From the NCBI GenBank assembly GCA_003996215.1, contig QJPP01005287.1, positions 1 through 64,000 of the forward strand: a stretch of 64,000 nucleotides of DNA. The letters run 5' to 3'. Both the position numbers and the translations under genes were made by a program. Source of the stretch: Jaltomata sinuosa (taxonomy: Eukaryota; Streptophyta; Magnoliopsida; Solanales; Solanaceae). The notes under the pieces were generated by a model. The model did no database searches. It was not told the DNA's origin and worked only from the letters and a program-made list of their open reading frames with translations. Of the stretch, positions 1 through 11,345 are shown piece after piece. Each line of letters opens with the position of its first letter. The stretch's first letter is position 1.

Positions 1-35
1 TCTTCCTGGTCCCTACCTTATCTCTCCCTTCTCTG
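1..35. other. Unassigned sequence left of the B' homology
   Basis: These bases do not match the equivalent place in element B (about 20760-20794), although homology is clear from position 36 onward. Either the B' copy is broken here or the two copies differ by a small rearrangement. Nothing else is recognisable. Confidence 0.5.
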
Positions 36-586
36 TATCAATCAAGGATGAACTCAAATTCATCCTCAGCCTCAATACCATTAAATGAAGAAGGTTTCAT
101 TTTTAAAAACTTGATTAGCAACTCATGCTTGGTCTCGGTCATAATGGGGCCTAGTGTAGGATGGGGAAATGCCTATATACCCAAATCCTCATCCATTGTG
201 GGTTATAGAGTGGCAGTGGCATGAGCACCTAGAACCTGGAAAGTTAGCATAGTGGGGGTGGCTCTAGCACCAGCTAACCCGCTCAAAAAATCTAAAACTT
301 GCTGAATAACCTCAGAAAAACATCAGAGGAAGGGTTGCACCTCCATCTGGTGCTGCCACCTCCAGTTCTACACCATTCTCATCCACTACCTCAGCCTCCT
401 CAAAATGATCCTCGGTGCGGGAGGTGATGTTGCCCTCTAACAGGCTTAGTCATCTGCTGCTTGAGCTCCATCCCTAGAGGGTCTTGATCTCCCTCTTCCC
501 CTTCCCTTACACTTGTCTCATCCCTGAATAGCCAGTTCCGCAGCTGGAGCTACTTCTCTTGCTCCATTTGCTCTAGTATTCACCAT
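36..586 (-). pseudogene. B' gag N-terminal remnant
   Basis: The minus strand from the ATG at 586 starts M-V-N-T-R-A, the same start as the gag of element B at 21349. The text then follows B through the acidic and alanine-rich N-terminal region, interrupted by stops. Gag would form the retrotransposon capsid shell in the cytoplasm. No zinc knuckle is present because the copy ends near 36. The identification rests on the B copy, where the later gag and pol can be read. It cannot make a functional protein. Confidence 0.65.
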
Positions 587-786
587 CTGCAGACAAAAGA
601 ATGAAAATGGTTAGATACCAATTTGGATCGCCAAATACCAATTGGAATCAAGTTATAGCACGAAGGAAGAAAGAAAGGATAGTTCCTAAGGTCCTATAGC
701 CTCTTAAAGAAAAGTACAGACATCTTCGTACCATTATGCGAGACTCTACTAGACCCTTTTGGTACGAGAAGATCAATGAATCTAGA
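587..786 (-). other. B' leader between PBS and gag
   Basis: This is the untranslated leader, matching 21350-21550 in element B. Apart from shadow reading frames I see nothing in it. Confidence 0.6.
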
Positions 787-798
787 GCTCTAATACCA
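787..798 (-). other. Primer-binding site of B'
   Basis: The minus strand reads TGGTATTAGAGC. This is one mismatch from TGGTATCAGAGC, the site complementary to the 3' end of plant initiator tRNA-Met. It lies 4 bases downstream of the LTR end (TGACA at 803-807, minus). Confidence 0.85.
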
Positions 799-802
799 AC
801 TT

Positions 803-1514
803 TGTCATGACCTAAAACTATCATGAGTGGAACCCACACTAAACCCCCGATGGGAGAACCAACTAACCAGTCAACATTATAACCCAAATTAGGCAACTAA
901 AGAATTTCCATTAAAAAAACCAAGAATTCGTATCTTAAATGAAAATAAGAATTAAGCTTGCGGAAATGAACCATCCTTAGAATCTGAAATTCATCATACT
1001 AAAACTCTAATAATTGTCTAAAACAAGGGGATGCAACCCCAAAACATAAATAACATCTAAGTACAAAATAATGGACCAGAAAATAAGTGAAGAACTCATG
1101 GTAGCCAAGAAGATGCAGCTAACCCTTGAGATCAAATATAATCTGAATCACAGTTGTGGTCTCAAAGCAGTCACAAGAAAATGCCATGTACTCAACAAAA
1201 GTAGAGCACATGCAGTATCAGTACAAAAGAAACAATGGTGTACTGGTAGGATCATAGGCCAACCCAAAATGAGAAATATGAACACATAACCACATCATAG
1301 TATAACAAGATAACCATGATACCTTATCATACAACTCTACATCAAGTTCATAACACTTAACCTTGTAACAATGTACAACATGAAATTCAGTCAATATGAG
1401 TCAACAAATAACAAGTCAAGTTGAACTATGACCACCAACTAGACTCCAAGTCAACAATCGTGACTTCAACAATCATATAAATAATGTCCTAACTACACAA
1501 GTAATAGACAACAT
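803..1514 (-). repeat. B' 5' LTR, 3' part (before insertion of A)
   Basis: On the minus strand the LTR ends GGTCATGACA at 803. The sequence matches 21567-22270 of B. It is cut at 1514, where element A begins, and resumes at 9863. The last five bases (1510-1514) are the left target-site duplication of A. Confidence 0.8.
1510..1514. other. Left target-site duplication of element A (AACAT)
   Basis: The five bases before the TGTAACACC start of A read AACAT. The five bases after its end (9858-9862) read AACAC. The undisturbed site in B, at about 22272-22276, reads AACAC. One base has changed on the left. Confidence 0.85.
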
Positions 1515-3333
1515 TGTAACACCTAGGGAATGTATCCATCTATCTAATTTGAAAACCTCAGAAAATTCCAAGTTACCAGAGACGACGGGTCGGACGACTT
1601 TTAGTGGTTTGGCACCACGGCCCATCCTGTGCACTTATTGTCCAAGTTCTAGAGGACCCTTAAATTTTTTCTAGAGATGACGAGTTGAAGCACGGTCCAT
1701 CCTTCCGGATGACGGATCATTATCCCACTCTCTACTGAGACTCGTCGTTCAAAGTTCAAAAACTTCTCTTTCAGGTCCCTTAAATAACGGGTTGTAGGAT
1801 GGTCCGTCCTTCTGGATGACGGGTCATAATTTCACTAGTAGTCCCAGAGGTCCAGAAGACTCGAAGACTTCTCTAGGAAAATCATGACTCACAGGATGGT
1901 CCGTCCTTCTGAAGTACGGACCGTTGACCAACTCGTGGTCCCTGAGATTGACCTTTTTAATAGTTTTTCTAAATTAAGTTTCGGAGGTATTTTATTCATT
2001 ACTCACCCTTTTAACTCCTAAGTGATGTCATTTTGACTATTTCAAGAAGGGTTTTCACCCTCATTAACCTAAGTTTCTTCTCATTACTCCACTTTTCTCC
2101 CAAAAGGGAAAATTCTTCTCCAAGCTTCAAGTTTCAAGCTCCAAGTTCAAGTCTCCTAAGTCTTTCCAAATCAAGTGGGTTATCTTCAACCAAGGTATGT
2201 GGGTAATCAACAATGGGTTCCTTTCACCCTTGTGCCCAAAACCCCTAATTCAAATTTTGATTTCATGATCTAAAAATTAGGGTTCTTATCCAATTCTTAT
2301 GGGGTTTTGCTAAGTATGATCTTCTTATGATTGTTTTATGAAATTATCATTAAATTGCATGATTTCATATGGGTTTTTACATGCTAACTCTTATTTCATG
2401 AATTGAAGTTTAACCATGGAAATCCCTACATGCATGAAGATTTATTTAAGCAAATTGGATTTTTATAGCATGTCCCTTATGGATTTTCAAGCATGTGCAT
2501 GACTAGTTCCTATATTCTATGAAAAAAATCTATGTATTATGAACTTGAACTAGCATGCAAAGTTTTATAAGTCATGAAGTATGCAAGTTTTCCATGTTAT
2601 GAAGTATTATGCTAGACAAAACACCCGAGGTTCCATCAACGCTCATGAGTCATTTTCTAAAATAAAGCTCATGAGTAGTATGATGATCCGGGTTATGAAC
2701 AAGTATGAACAGGTATGAACAAGTTATGAACAATTTTGGCATTAGATATGTCACATGTATATGAGCTCATGTTATAATTATGTTTTGGGAGTAGTATTTA
2801 GCACCAAGAGACGAGGGTTTAGATAACCCTAGTCCAAAACTACGTTGCCACCATAGGTTTCCCATGTTGAGGCTTATTATGACAGGATCCTGGTATGAAA
2901 TGGTTCTAACCTTGCCCATTTAGGACAACTCTTTTAGTGTGGGTGCAAGACACTGAACTCCATGTAGCTCAGCAAGGTTTAATGTCAATTAAAATAAACT
3001 CTGACATGTTTATTTTCAAGTTATGAAGTTATATGAACCTATATTACGAAACTCAAGTTTTATTTCATGCTTTATGTTTTATGCATTGGTATCTATTTAT
3101 GACCCTTCTTTAAGTAACAAGTTCATTCTTAAGCATGGTTTAAATTGTTTTTATCATGATTCATGCATCGCTCACATACTCGGTACATCCTATAGAACTG
3201 AAGCATATCTTGCGTTGCATCCTTTGATGATACAGATTCAGGTGTTCCTTCCCAGACTCGTGGATAGAGTTCCCGGACCACATCTCATCAGTTGGTGGTG
3301 AGTCCTCTTAGGTCGAGGACTATATATATATAT
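1515..3333 (+). repeat. 5' LTR of A, truncated at its 3' end
   Basis: It begins TGTAACACC and aligns base for base with 7843 onward up to an AT tract near 3321-3336. The last roughly 220 bp present in the 3' LTR are absent. The 5' third holds repeated short motifs such as ACGGACCGT and GACGGGTC. A donor-like AAGGTATGT is at 2192-2200 and an acceptor-like ACAG ends at 3235; see findings. Confidence 0.88.
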
Positions 3334-3342
3334 AAATATTTG

Positions 3343-4098
3343 GCTCATATTTGGTTCACACAATGGAAGGAGGCTAGGGTGAGGGACGCGATCCCCATGA
3401 CTTGGGAGTGTCTTGAGAGGGCCTTCCTTAATAGGTTCTTTCCCCGAGAGTTAAGGTAAGCGAAGGTAGAGGAATTTATGAACTTGAGACAAGGTTCGAT
3501 GTCGGTGCAAGAGTATAGTCTAAAGTTCACTCAGTTGTCTAGATATGCTCCCTCCATGGTAGTGGACCCACATGATCAAATGAGCAAGTTTATATATGGG
3601 GTTTTTGATGTGGTGAAGAAAGAATGTAGGTCTGCTTTGTTGTTGAGTGATATGAACATTTCCCAACTCATGACTCATGCCCATCAGATTGAGGGTGACA
3701 AGCTTAGAGATATGGCAAGGGATAATAAGAGGGTTAAATCCGAGGGTTTAGGTTTTGGTCATCACAGGTCCAGAGGTGGACATCGCTCTTCTTTCTAGAA
3801 GAAGTCATCAGGATCCATTAATTCTTCTGCCAGTGCTCCTACCCAGGCTCAGAAGCCTCATCATGATCAGGGTGGTAGAGGATCTGGTTCTTATTCCCAG
3901 TCTCAGGGAAGTTTTGCTAAGGAGCCTTCTTTCCCCGTTTGTACCAGGTGTGGGAAGAATCACCCGGGAGAGTGTCATTTAGGCTCGGGTGCATGTTATC
4001 GGTGTGGACATATTGGGCACTTTCTTAGAGATTGCCCTTCAGCTAAGAAGGGGCAGGGTGGTAGGACTCAGTCTACCCCAGTAGCTTTAGGAGGTTGA
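3343..4098 (+). pseudogene. Gag remnant of element A, with zinc knuckle
   Basis: One frame from 3343 reads a mid-gag segment starting A-H-I-W-F-T-Q-W. It continues through the capsid region to a CCHC zinc knuckle (C-x2-C-x4-H-x4-C) at about 3994-4035. An extra Cys-rich motif, C-T-R-C-G-K-N-H, lies just before it. Gag packages element RNA, and the knuckle binds nucleic acid. In-frame stops occur near 3457, at 3796-3798 and at 4096-4098. The N-terminal third is missing because of the deletion that joined LTR to gag. The frame runs on towards the protease, as expected for a gag-pol polyprotein. Confidence 0.85.
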
Positions 4099-4158
4099 CC
4101 AGCCCAACAGGGCACAACTTCTAGTTCTGGTGGTCAGCGCCAGAACCGCCTTTATGCT

Positions 4159-4570
4159 ATGTCCTCTCATCAGGATCAGGAGGGCTCCCCAGATGTTGTT
4201 ACTAGTATATTTAAAGTATTCTCTTTTGATGTGTATGCTTTCTTGGACCTCGGTGCTTCCTTATCTTTTGTGACCCCTTATGTGGCATGCAAGTTTGAAG
4301 TTTGTTCTGAATTGCTTTTAGAACCTTTTTGTGTTTCTACTTCGATTGGTGAGTCAGTCTTAGCCGAAAGAATCTACCGAAATTGTCCTATATCATTCCT
4401 TCATAGAGTTACTTCAGCGGATCTAGTAGAGTTGAAGATGACTGATTTTGATATCATTCTGAGCATGATTGGTTGTATGCGTGTTATGCTTCTGTTGACT
4501 ATCGTACTCGAGTTGTCAATTTCAAGTTTCCTAATGAACCCGTCTTATAATGGCAATGTAGTCCCCCTTC
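4159..4570 (+). pseudogene. Retropepsin-like aspartic protease of element A
   Basis: It shows the active-site region D-L-G-A-S-L-S-F, against D-P-G-A-S in the related copies D and E. The family uses this aspartate to cleave the Gag-Pol polyprotein. The flanking V-T-P-Y-V-A-C-K-F segment is also conserved. Around 4466 the frame changes: the expected G-M-D-W-L motif is only legible after a one-base shift. It lies directly upstream of RT, as in Ty3/gypsy pol. Confidence 0.8.
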
Positions 4571-4571
4571 T

Positions 4572-5600
4572 TTGAAAGGTCATTTCATATCTTATCTTAA
4601 GGCTAGGAAGATGATTTCAAAGGGGTATGTTTATCACATAGTGCGGGTTATGGACACGGAGTCTGAAACCCCATCCCTTCAGTCTGTCCCTGTGGTGAAT
4701 GAGTTTCTAGAAGTGTTTTCTGAGGATTTGCCCGGAGTCCCTCCCGAGCGGGAGATAGACTTTGGGATAGATCTTCACCCAGATATGAATCCTATCTTTA
4801 TTCCTCCCTATAGAATGGCTCCCGTGAAACTCAAAGAGTTGAAAGATCAGTTGAAGGATCTTCTTGATAAAGGTTTTATCAGGCCTAGCATTTGTCCATG
4901 GGGTGCCCCAGTTTTGTTTGTTCAAAAGAAATATGGCTCTCTTAGAATGTGTATTGATTACCATCAGCTGAACAAGGTCACAATCAACAATAAGTATCAC
5001 ATTCCTAGGATTGATGACTTATTCGATTAGCTTCAGGGTGCTAGTTTCTTCTCCAAGATCGACCTTAGATCCGGTTATCATCAGCTTCGTATTAGAGAGT
5101 ATGATATTTTGAAGACAGCTTTCAGGACTCAGTATGGTCATTATGAATTTATTGTGATGTCTTTTGGTCTAACAAATGCTCTTGCAGATTTTATGGATTT
5201 GATGAACCGTGTGTTCAAGCAGTATTTGGATATGTTTGTGATTGTTTTCATTGATGATATTCTCATTTACTCTCGGAGTGAGGAGGAGCATGTGGATCAC
5301 TTGAGGGTTGTGTTGAAAACTCTCAAGGATAGACAGTTGTTTGCTAAGTTTAGCAAGTGTGAGTTTTGGATGCAGTCTATTGCTTTTATGGGTCATATTG
5401 TGACTAAAGATGGTATTCGGGTTGATTCTCAAAAGATAGAGGCAGTAAAGAACTGGCCTAGACCTACTTCTCCGTCTGATATTAGGTGTTTTTTGGGTTT
5501 GGTTGGTTACTACAAGAGGTTTGTGGAAGGCTTTTCTTCTATTGTTGCCCCTTTGACTCGAATGAATCAGAAGAAGGTAAAATTTTAGTGGTTCGACTAA
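4572..5600 (+). pseudogene. Reverse transcriptase of element A
   Basis: A single frame carries the RT fingers and palm: Y-R-M-A-P, then L-R-M-C-I-D-Y, K-I-D-L-R-S-G-Y-H-Q, M-S-F-G-L-T-N-A. The catalytic box F-I-D-D is at about 5247-5258. RT would copy element RNA into DNA inside virus-like particles. The catalytic aspartates are intact. Stops at 5028-5030, 5586-5588 and 5598-5600 break translation. The second lies in the usual connection segment before RNase H. Confidence 0.9.
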
Positions 5601-5621
5601 TGTGAGAAGCACTTTCAGGAA

Positions 5622-6860
5622 TTGAAGACTAGACTGACCACAGCTCCAGTGTTAGCTCTACCCGAGGGATTAGATGATTTTATCATGTATTGTGATGCTT
5701 CTAGGATTGGTTTGGGTTGTATTTTGATGCAGCATGGTAAGGTGATTGCTTATTCTTTGAGACAGCTTAAGAATCATGAGAAAAACTATCCTACTCATGA
5801 TCTTGAGTTGGCAGTCGTGGTCTTTGCTTTGAAGATTTGGAGATACAACTTGTATGGTGTACATATGGATGTATTTATCGATCATAAGAGTCTCCCGTAT
5901 GTGTTCACTCAGAAGGAGTTGAATTTGTGGAAAAGGAGGTGGCTTGAGCTCCTTAAGGATTATGATATGAGTGTGCTTTACCATCCGGGTAAGGCCAATG
6001 TCGTGGCGGATGCCTTGAGTAGATTTTCCATGGGAAGTGTGTCTTTCGTTGATGATGGGAAAAAGGAATCGGTTATGGAGGTTCATAGGCTAGCTCGGTT
6101 GGGAGTTCACCTTATGGACTCGACAGAAGGTGGTGTGATTGTACAAAATGGTGCTGAATCATATTTGGTAGCTGAGGTGCAGGCAAAGCAAGATGAGGAA
6201 CCCATTCTACTTAAGCTTAAGGGTGCAGTTCATCAGCAGCGGGTGGAGGTTTTCTCCCAAGGGGTATATGGTGTACTTCATTACCAGGGTCGCTTATGTA
6301 TGTCAGATATTGATGGGTTGAGACAACAAATTCTGACTGAGGGTCACAGTTCTAGATATTCCATCCATCCAGGTGACACTAAGATGTACTGTGATCTATG
6401 GGAAGTCTTTTGGTGGAACGTTATGAAGAAGGACATAGCCGGGTTTGTGTCTAAGTGTCCCAACTGCCAACAAGTAAAAGTGGAACATCAAAGGCTGGGT
6501 GTCATGCTTCAAGATATTGACCTTCCCACTTGGAAATGGGAAGCGATCAATATGGACTTTATTACTGGTTTGCCTCGTACTCGAAGGCAACATGATTCCA
6601 TATGGGTGATTGTCGATCAGATGACCAAGTCATCCCATTGTTTGGCCGTTAAGACTACGAATTCAGCAGATGATTATGCCAGACTCTACATTCGGGAGAT
6701 AGTTCGATTGCATGGTGTTCCTTTGTCTATCATTTTGGATAGAGGTCTTCAGTTTACATCTCAGTTTTTGAAGTCATTTCAGAGAGGCCTTGGTACTAAG
6801 GTGAAGCTCAGCACAGCTTTTCACCCTCAGACGAATGTCCAGGCTGAGCGTACTATTTAG
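5622..6860 (+). pseudogene. RNase H and integrase core of element A
   Basis: This 412-codon open stretch is the longest in the window. RNase H comes first: C-D-A-S near 5694, then D-L-E-L, D-H-K-S-L and A-D-A-L-S-R supply the acidic residues that cut RNA in RNA-DNA hybrids. The integrase zinc domain follows (H-S-S-R-Y-S-I-H ... C-P-N-C near 6340-6470). The catalytic core then has the first D in N-M-D-F, the second D in L-D-R-G and the E in Q-A-E-R. It ends at a stop where relatives have Gln. The three catalytic acids are present, so this part decayed late. Confidence 0.9.
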
Positions 6861-7609
6861 ACCCTGGAGGATATGTTAAAGCTTGTGTGATTGATTTCAA
6901 AGGTAGTTGGGATGATCACTTACCTCTTATCGAATTTGCCTATAACAACAGCTTTCACTCTAGCATCCAGATGGCTCTTTATGAGGCTCTTTATGGTTGG
7001 AGATGTAGGTCTCCTATTGGTTGGTTTGAGGTAGGTGGGGAAGCCCTGATTGGCCCAGATTCTGTTCATGAGACTATGGAGAAGGTTCAGCTTATTAGGG
7101 AAAGGTTGAAAACTGCTCAAAGTCGACAGAAGTCTTATGCGGATGTGAAGAGGAGGGAGTTGGAATTTAAAGTTGATGATTGGGTTTTCCTTAAGGTGTC
7201 ACCCATGAAGGATGTGATGAGGTTTGGCAAGAAAGGAAACTTAGTCCCCATTTTGTATGTCCTTATCAGATTTCGAGGAGAGTTGGTAATGTTGCTTATG
7301 AGTTAGAGTTGCCAACAGAGTTGGAAGGGGTTCATCCAGTTTTCCATGTTTCCTTATTGAAGAAGTGTGTTGGTGATCCGACTTTGATTGTCCCTTTGGA
7401 ATATATGGGTGTGAAGGATAGTCTCACCTATGAGGAGGTTCCCGTGGAAATCCTTGATCGTCAGGTTCAGAGGTTGAGAAACAAAGAATTCACTTCGGTG
7501 AAAGTCCTTTGGAGGAATCAACTTGTAGAAGGTTGCTACTTGGGAAGCGGAGGAGGCCATAAAGGCCAAATATCCTCATCTCTTTCCTTCCGACTCAGTT
7601 CCATCTTGA
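6861..7609 (+). pseudogene. Integrase C-terminus and chromodomain-like tail of element A
   Basis: After a small deletion near 6880 the integrase continues in another frame (F-A-Y-N-N-S-F-H-S, then R-R-E-L-E-F and D-D-W-V-F). A further shift near 7300 leads to H-P-V-F-H-V-S-L-L-K-K. A chromodomain-like stretch follows (Y-E-E-V-P-V-E-I-L-D-R-Q ... V-K-V-L-W-R-N). A third shift near 7531 restores the expected P-H-L-F tail, ending with TGA at 7607-7609. In chromoviruses this tail directs insertion toward heterochromatin; the role here is inferred from family membership. Confidence 0.85.
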
Positions 7610-7842
7610 GGTACTAGTTTACTCCTTAGTATGTCCCTCCGATTCTATTCCACCAGTTTCTCTTATGATCCTAGCATGCATCCATGTTTTATGAAGTTAG
7701 TTTATCATGTCTCCAATTGAGAAGTTCAGTTTTTATGAGGTTCCCTTGATTTCCAAGTTTTGATATTTGGTTGGGTTGTTTTCTCCTCAGTTTTTCTTGT
7801 TTAGTCTTCATTCGAGGACAAATGATCCTATGGGGGAGATAT
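7610..7842 (+). other. A 3' spacer and polypurine tract
   Basis: A non-coding spacer ends with the purine run TGGGGGAGAT at 7831-7840, directly before the 3' LTR. Polypurine tracts prime plus-strand DNA synthesis. The ATTCGAGGACAAATGATCC text before it has near-copies at the same place in D and E. Confidence 0.8.
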
Positions 7843-9857
7843 TATAACACCTCGAGAACGTATCCAGCTATCTAAGTTGAAAACCTCAGAAAATTCCAAG
7901 TTACCAGAGGTGATGGGTCGGACGACGGTTCATGGTTTGGGACCACGGCTTATCCTGTGCACTCGTTGTCCAAGTTCCAGAGGACCCCTAAATTTGTTCC
8001 AGAGATAATGAGTCGAATCACGGTCTGCCCTTCTGGATGACGGACCATCATCCCACTCTCTACTTAGACTCGTCAAAGTTCAGAAACTTCCCTTTCAGGT
8101 CCCTTAAATGACGGGTTGTAGGACGACCCGTCCTTCTGGATGACGGGTCATCATTTCACTCGTAGTCCCAGAGGTCCAGAAGACTCTCAAACTTCTCTAG
8201 GCAAATCACAACTCACAGGACAGTCTTTCCTTCTGAAGTACGGACCGTCGACCAACTCATGGTCCCTGAGATCGAACTTTTTAACAGTTTTTCTAAATTA
8301 AGTCCCGGGGGTATTTTAGTCATTACCCACCCTTTTAACTCCTAAGTGATGTCGTTTTGACTATTTCAAGAAGGGTTTTCATCCTCATTAACCTAAGTTT
8401 CTTCTCATTACTCCACTCTTCTCCCAAAAGGGATAATTTTTCTCCAAGCTTCAAGTCTCAAGCTCCAAGTTCAAGCCTACTAAGTCTTTCCAAATCAAGT
8501 GGGTTATCTTCAACCAAGGTATGTGGGTAATCAACAATGGGTTCCTTTCACCCTTGTGCCCAAAACCCCTAATTCAAATTTTGATTTCATGATCTAAAAA
8601 TTAGGGTTCTTATCCAATTCTTATAGGTTTTTCTAAGTATGATCTTCTTATGATTTGGTTATGAAATTATCATTAAATTGCATGATTTCACATGGGTTTT
8701 TACACGCTAACTCTTATTTCATGAATTGAAGTTTAACCATAGAAATCCCTACATGTATGAAGATTTATTTAAGCAAATTGGATTTTTATAGCATGTCCCT
8801 TATGGGTTTTCAAGCATGTGCATGACTAGTTCCTATATTCTATGAAAAATCTATGTATTATGAAATTGAACTAGAGTCATGCAAAGTTTTACAAGTCATA
8901 AAGTATGCAAGTTTTCCATATTATGAAGTATTATGCAAGACAAGACACCCGAAGTTCCATCAATGCTCATGAGTCATTTTCTAAACTAAAGCTCATGAGT
9001 AGTATTACGATTCGGGTTATGAACAAGTTATGAATAAATTTGGCATTAGATATGTCACATGTATATGATCTCATGTTATAATTATGTTTTGGGCATAGTA
9101 TTTAGCACCGAGAGACGAGGGTTCAGATAACCCAAGTCCAAAACTATGTTGCCACCGTAGGTTGCCCGTGTTGAGGCTTATTATGACAGGATCCTGGTAT
9201 GAAGTGGTTCTAACCTTGGTCGGTTAGGAAAACTCTTTCAGTGTGGGTGCAAGACACTGAACTCCATGTAGCTCAGCATGGTTTAATGTCAGTAAAGTGA
9301 AACTCCCACATGTTTATTTTCAAGTTATGAAGTTATATGAACCTATATTACGAAACTCAAGTTTTATTTCATGCTTTATGTTTTATGCATTGGTATCTAT
9401 TTATGACCCTTCTTTAAGTAACAAGTTCATTCTTAAGCATGGTTTAAATTATTTTTATCATGATTCATGCATCGCTCACATACTTGGTACATCCTATAGT
9501 ACTGACGCATATCTTGCGCTGCATCCTTTGATGATGCAGATTCAGGTGTTCCTTCCCAAACTCGTGGATAGAGTTCTCGGGCCACATCTCATCAGCTGGT
9601 GGTGAGTCCTTTTAGGTCAAGGACTATATATATATATATTCCTAGTTATGTTAGCTTCTTATTTTTGTACTTAGAGTTAGCTATCGTTATGTGATCCCAG
9701 ACTTGTCTATTATGTTATCTACTTTTGGATATCCCCTATTTTGCTTCCGCTCTTATTTATTGTTATGCTTGAGTATGCTATGACCAAGGGGTTAGCCTGG
9801 GGCACTTGTGGTCCCAAGTCCTGTGTTACGTCCAAGAGGTAACCTCGGGGCATGAAA
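7843..9857 (+). repeat. 3' LTR of element A
   Basis: A 2015 bp LTR that starts TATAACACC (TG changed to TA) and ends GGGGCATGAAA, a decayed form of GTGACA. It matches the 5' LTR closely. A donor-like AAGGTATGT spans 8516-8524 (GT at 8519) and an acceptor-like GATGCAG ends at 9539. It contains a TA microsatellite at about 9626-9638. Confidence 0.9.
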
Positions 9858-9862
9858 AACAC
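9858..9862. other. Right target-site duplication of element A (AACAC)
   Basis: These five bases follow the A 3' LTR and pair with AACAT at 1510-1514. The B' LTR resumes immediately after. Confidence 0.85.
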
Positions 9863-11345
9863 AGAGGTATGTCACATCTTGTAAGTAACCCGGACCACCC
9901 AAGGATCCCTAAGATAACTACTATGGCAATTAACATGCATCTCGGTTTACATAAAGAAATCACCTTAGCAATTAAGCACATCAACCCAATTAGCTCAGGG
10001 AACACATATGTATATCAAGTAAGAAGTTAAGCCTGGTTCACTCAAGGAAATAACATGTATGTCAAGTAAACAGTTAAGTTTGGTTAAACTCTAGGAACCA
10101 ACATATATGACAAGTAAATAGTTAAACCCAGTTCAACTCAAAGGAACCAATATGTATGCCAAGTAAATAGTTAAGGCAGATTAAACTCAAGAAACCAACA
10201 TAATCAAGAAAACACATTATCCCCGATTCACTCAAGGAACCATTACTCACCAAATACATGTATAGACATGATAAGGGTCTTATGGCCGCCCACTAGCCAT
10301 GACCTATAGGGAAAGAGCTCTTATCCATGTACCAAATCCCAAACATCAAGTGTCTGCCAACCTTATATCAACCAATCCAGTGGAGATGTCCAAATACCGA
10401 TACATTTCACAATAATGACAAATATCAATACAATCACAACCACAATGATAACAGAAACAACCTTTGTAAAAACCAACAAGCTTTTACTTATACAATCATT
10501 GCATGTGATTAATACTTAGGATATCAAATAGTCATTCACTTTCTTGGAACATGCATTGTACAAGCAATACTAAGAAATAGTTATCATGTACACATAGCAC
10601 AATTTGGATTTTAACTACATTTAAACCATCACCTATCTCAATCCAAGCTTGAAATGCTCTACTGAACCTGAGCTTTACCATTTCTTGCAACCTTGGCTTG
10701 ATTGTGGTCTAAAAATAGGAATATAAATACATAATCTACTAAATGACCTATAATAATGAGGATTACAACCTAATCCCAAACCCTAAGGCCAATTTCATGA
10801 TCATCCTACCTATTCTAGAGCTTTCCCACCATAATTCCACCTTAAAACTACCAATTTCATGGTTACATTAGTAAATTATGGTCATGTAAGAGTAAATTCT
10901 CAATCTTTAACAATAATCCAAAGGTTTTACACCCAATTTACCCCTTGCACCAGAATTTACATTTAGGTCAAGTTAAACCCTCCCCAAGATCCTTAAACTA
11001 GTGATGTCAAGGTCAAGGAATCAAAAAACTATTTAATGGGGATAAATAACTTACTTTTAAGAAGAAATCTGGTGGAAAACAGGTGATACAAAGAAATCTG
11101 GTGGAAAACAGATGAAAATACTCCAAATCGCCCAAGCCCTCCCCTAAATGTGTTTTAGATATAATAAATGTTTTTGGAGATTTCTACATTAACAATGATT
11201 TACCCCATTATAGCGGCCCAATCCCACTATGGTGGCATCGCTATAGCGGAATCTGTCTGCTATAGCGAGATTAACCAACTTTGACTCACGCTATAGTGAA
11301 ATCCCCATAGCGTCCTGCCACCCACTATAGCGGGTGTGGTGAGGC
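9863..11345 (-). repeat. B' 5' LTR, remainder after element A
   Basis: It matches 22277-23773 of B. It includes a cluster of CTATAGCG-type motifs (11210-11340, with the perfect palindrome CGCTATAGCG at 11239-11248). A tandem copy of a roughly 30 bp GAAGAAATCTGGTGG unit lies at about 11060-11115. Both features are shared with the B copy. The LTR stops at about 11345, where Athila/Tat-like sequence begins. Confidence 0.8.

Larger units (their letters stand above)
1515..9857 (+). mobile_element. Element A: Ty3/gypsy (Tekay/Del-like) retrotransposon with an internal deletion
   Basis: An 8343 bp plus-strand element inserted in the B' LTR. Order: 5' LTR (1515 to about 3333), gag, protease, RT, RNase H, integrase, chromodomain-like tail, polypurine tract, 3' LTR (7843-9857). 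The end of the 5' LTR, the PBS and the first part of gag are missing because the LTR is fused to mid-gag near 3334-3342. A stretch of about 200 bases in the two LTRs differs at only about 3%. That is less than the divergence of D or E, so A looks like a younger insertion. Pol carries several stops and frameshifts, so A is inactive. Confidence 0.9.
36..11345 (-). mobile_element. Element B': gag and 5' LTR of a minus-strand Ty3/gypsy element, split by element A
   Basis: On the minus strand the order is 5' LTR (11345 down to 9863, then 1514 down to 803), PBS (798-787), leader, and gag (586 down to about 36). The same order and near-identical text occur at 20795-23773 in element B. Element A with its target-site duplication (TSD) occupies 1515-9862 and interrupts the LTR. 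The pol half is absent: homology stops at 36. The outer LTR end is also missing because Athila/Tat-like sequence starts at 11346. This is half of a block duplicated in this window. It is inactive. Confidence 0.8.

Noticed and set aside
648..1289. Small frames on both strands between B' gag and the A insertion
   Set aside because: They fall across the PBS and LTR of B', and the copy at 21440-22010 has different frames.
3318..3340. TA microsatellite considered as a TATA box
   Set aside because: It lies near the 3' end of the LTR, downstream of where transcription should start, and marks a deletion edge; the 3' LTR copy is at about 9626-9638.
5169..6086. Minus-strand frames of 138-147 codons in the pol region of A
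   Set aside because: They are antisense shadows of the plus-strand RT and RNase H, which carry the real motifs.
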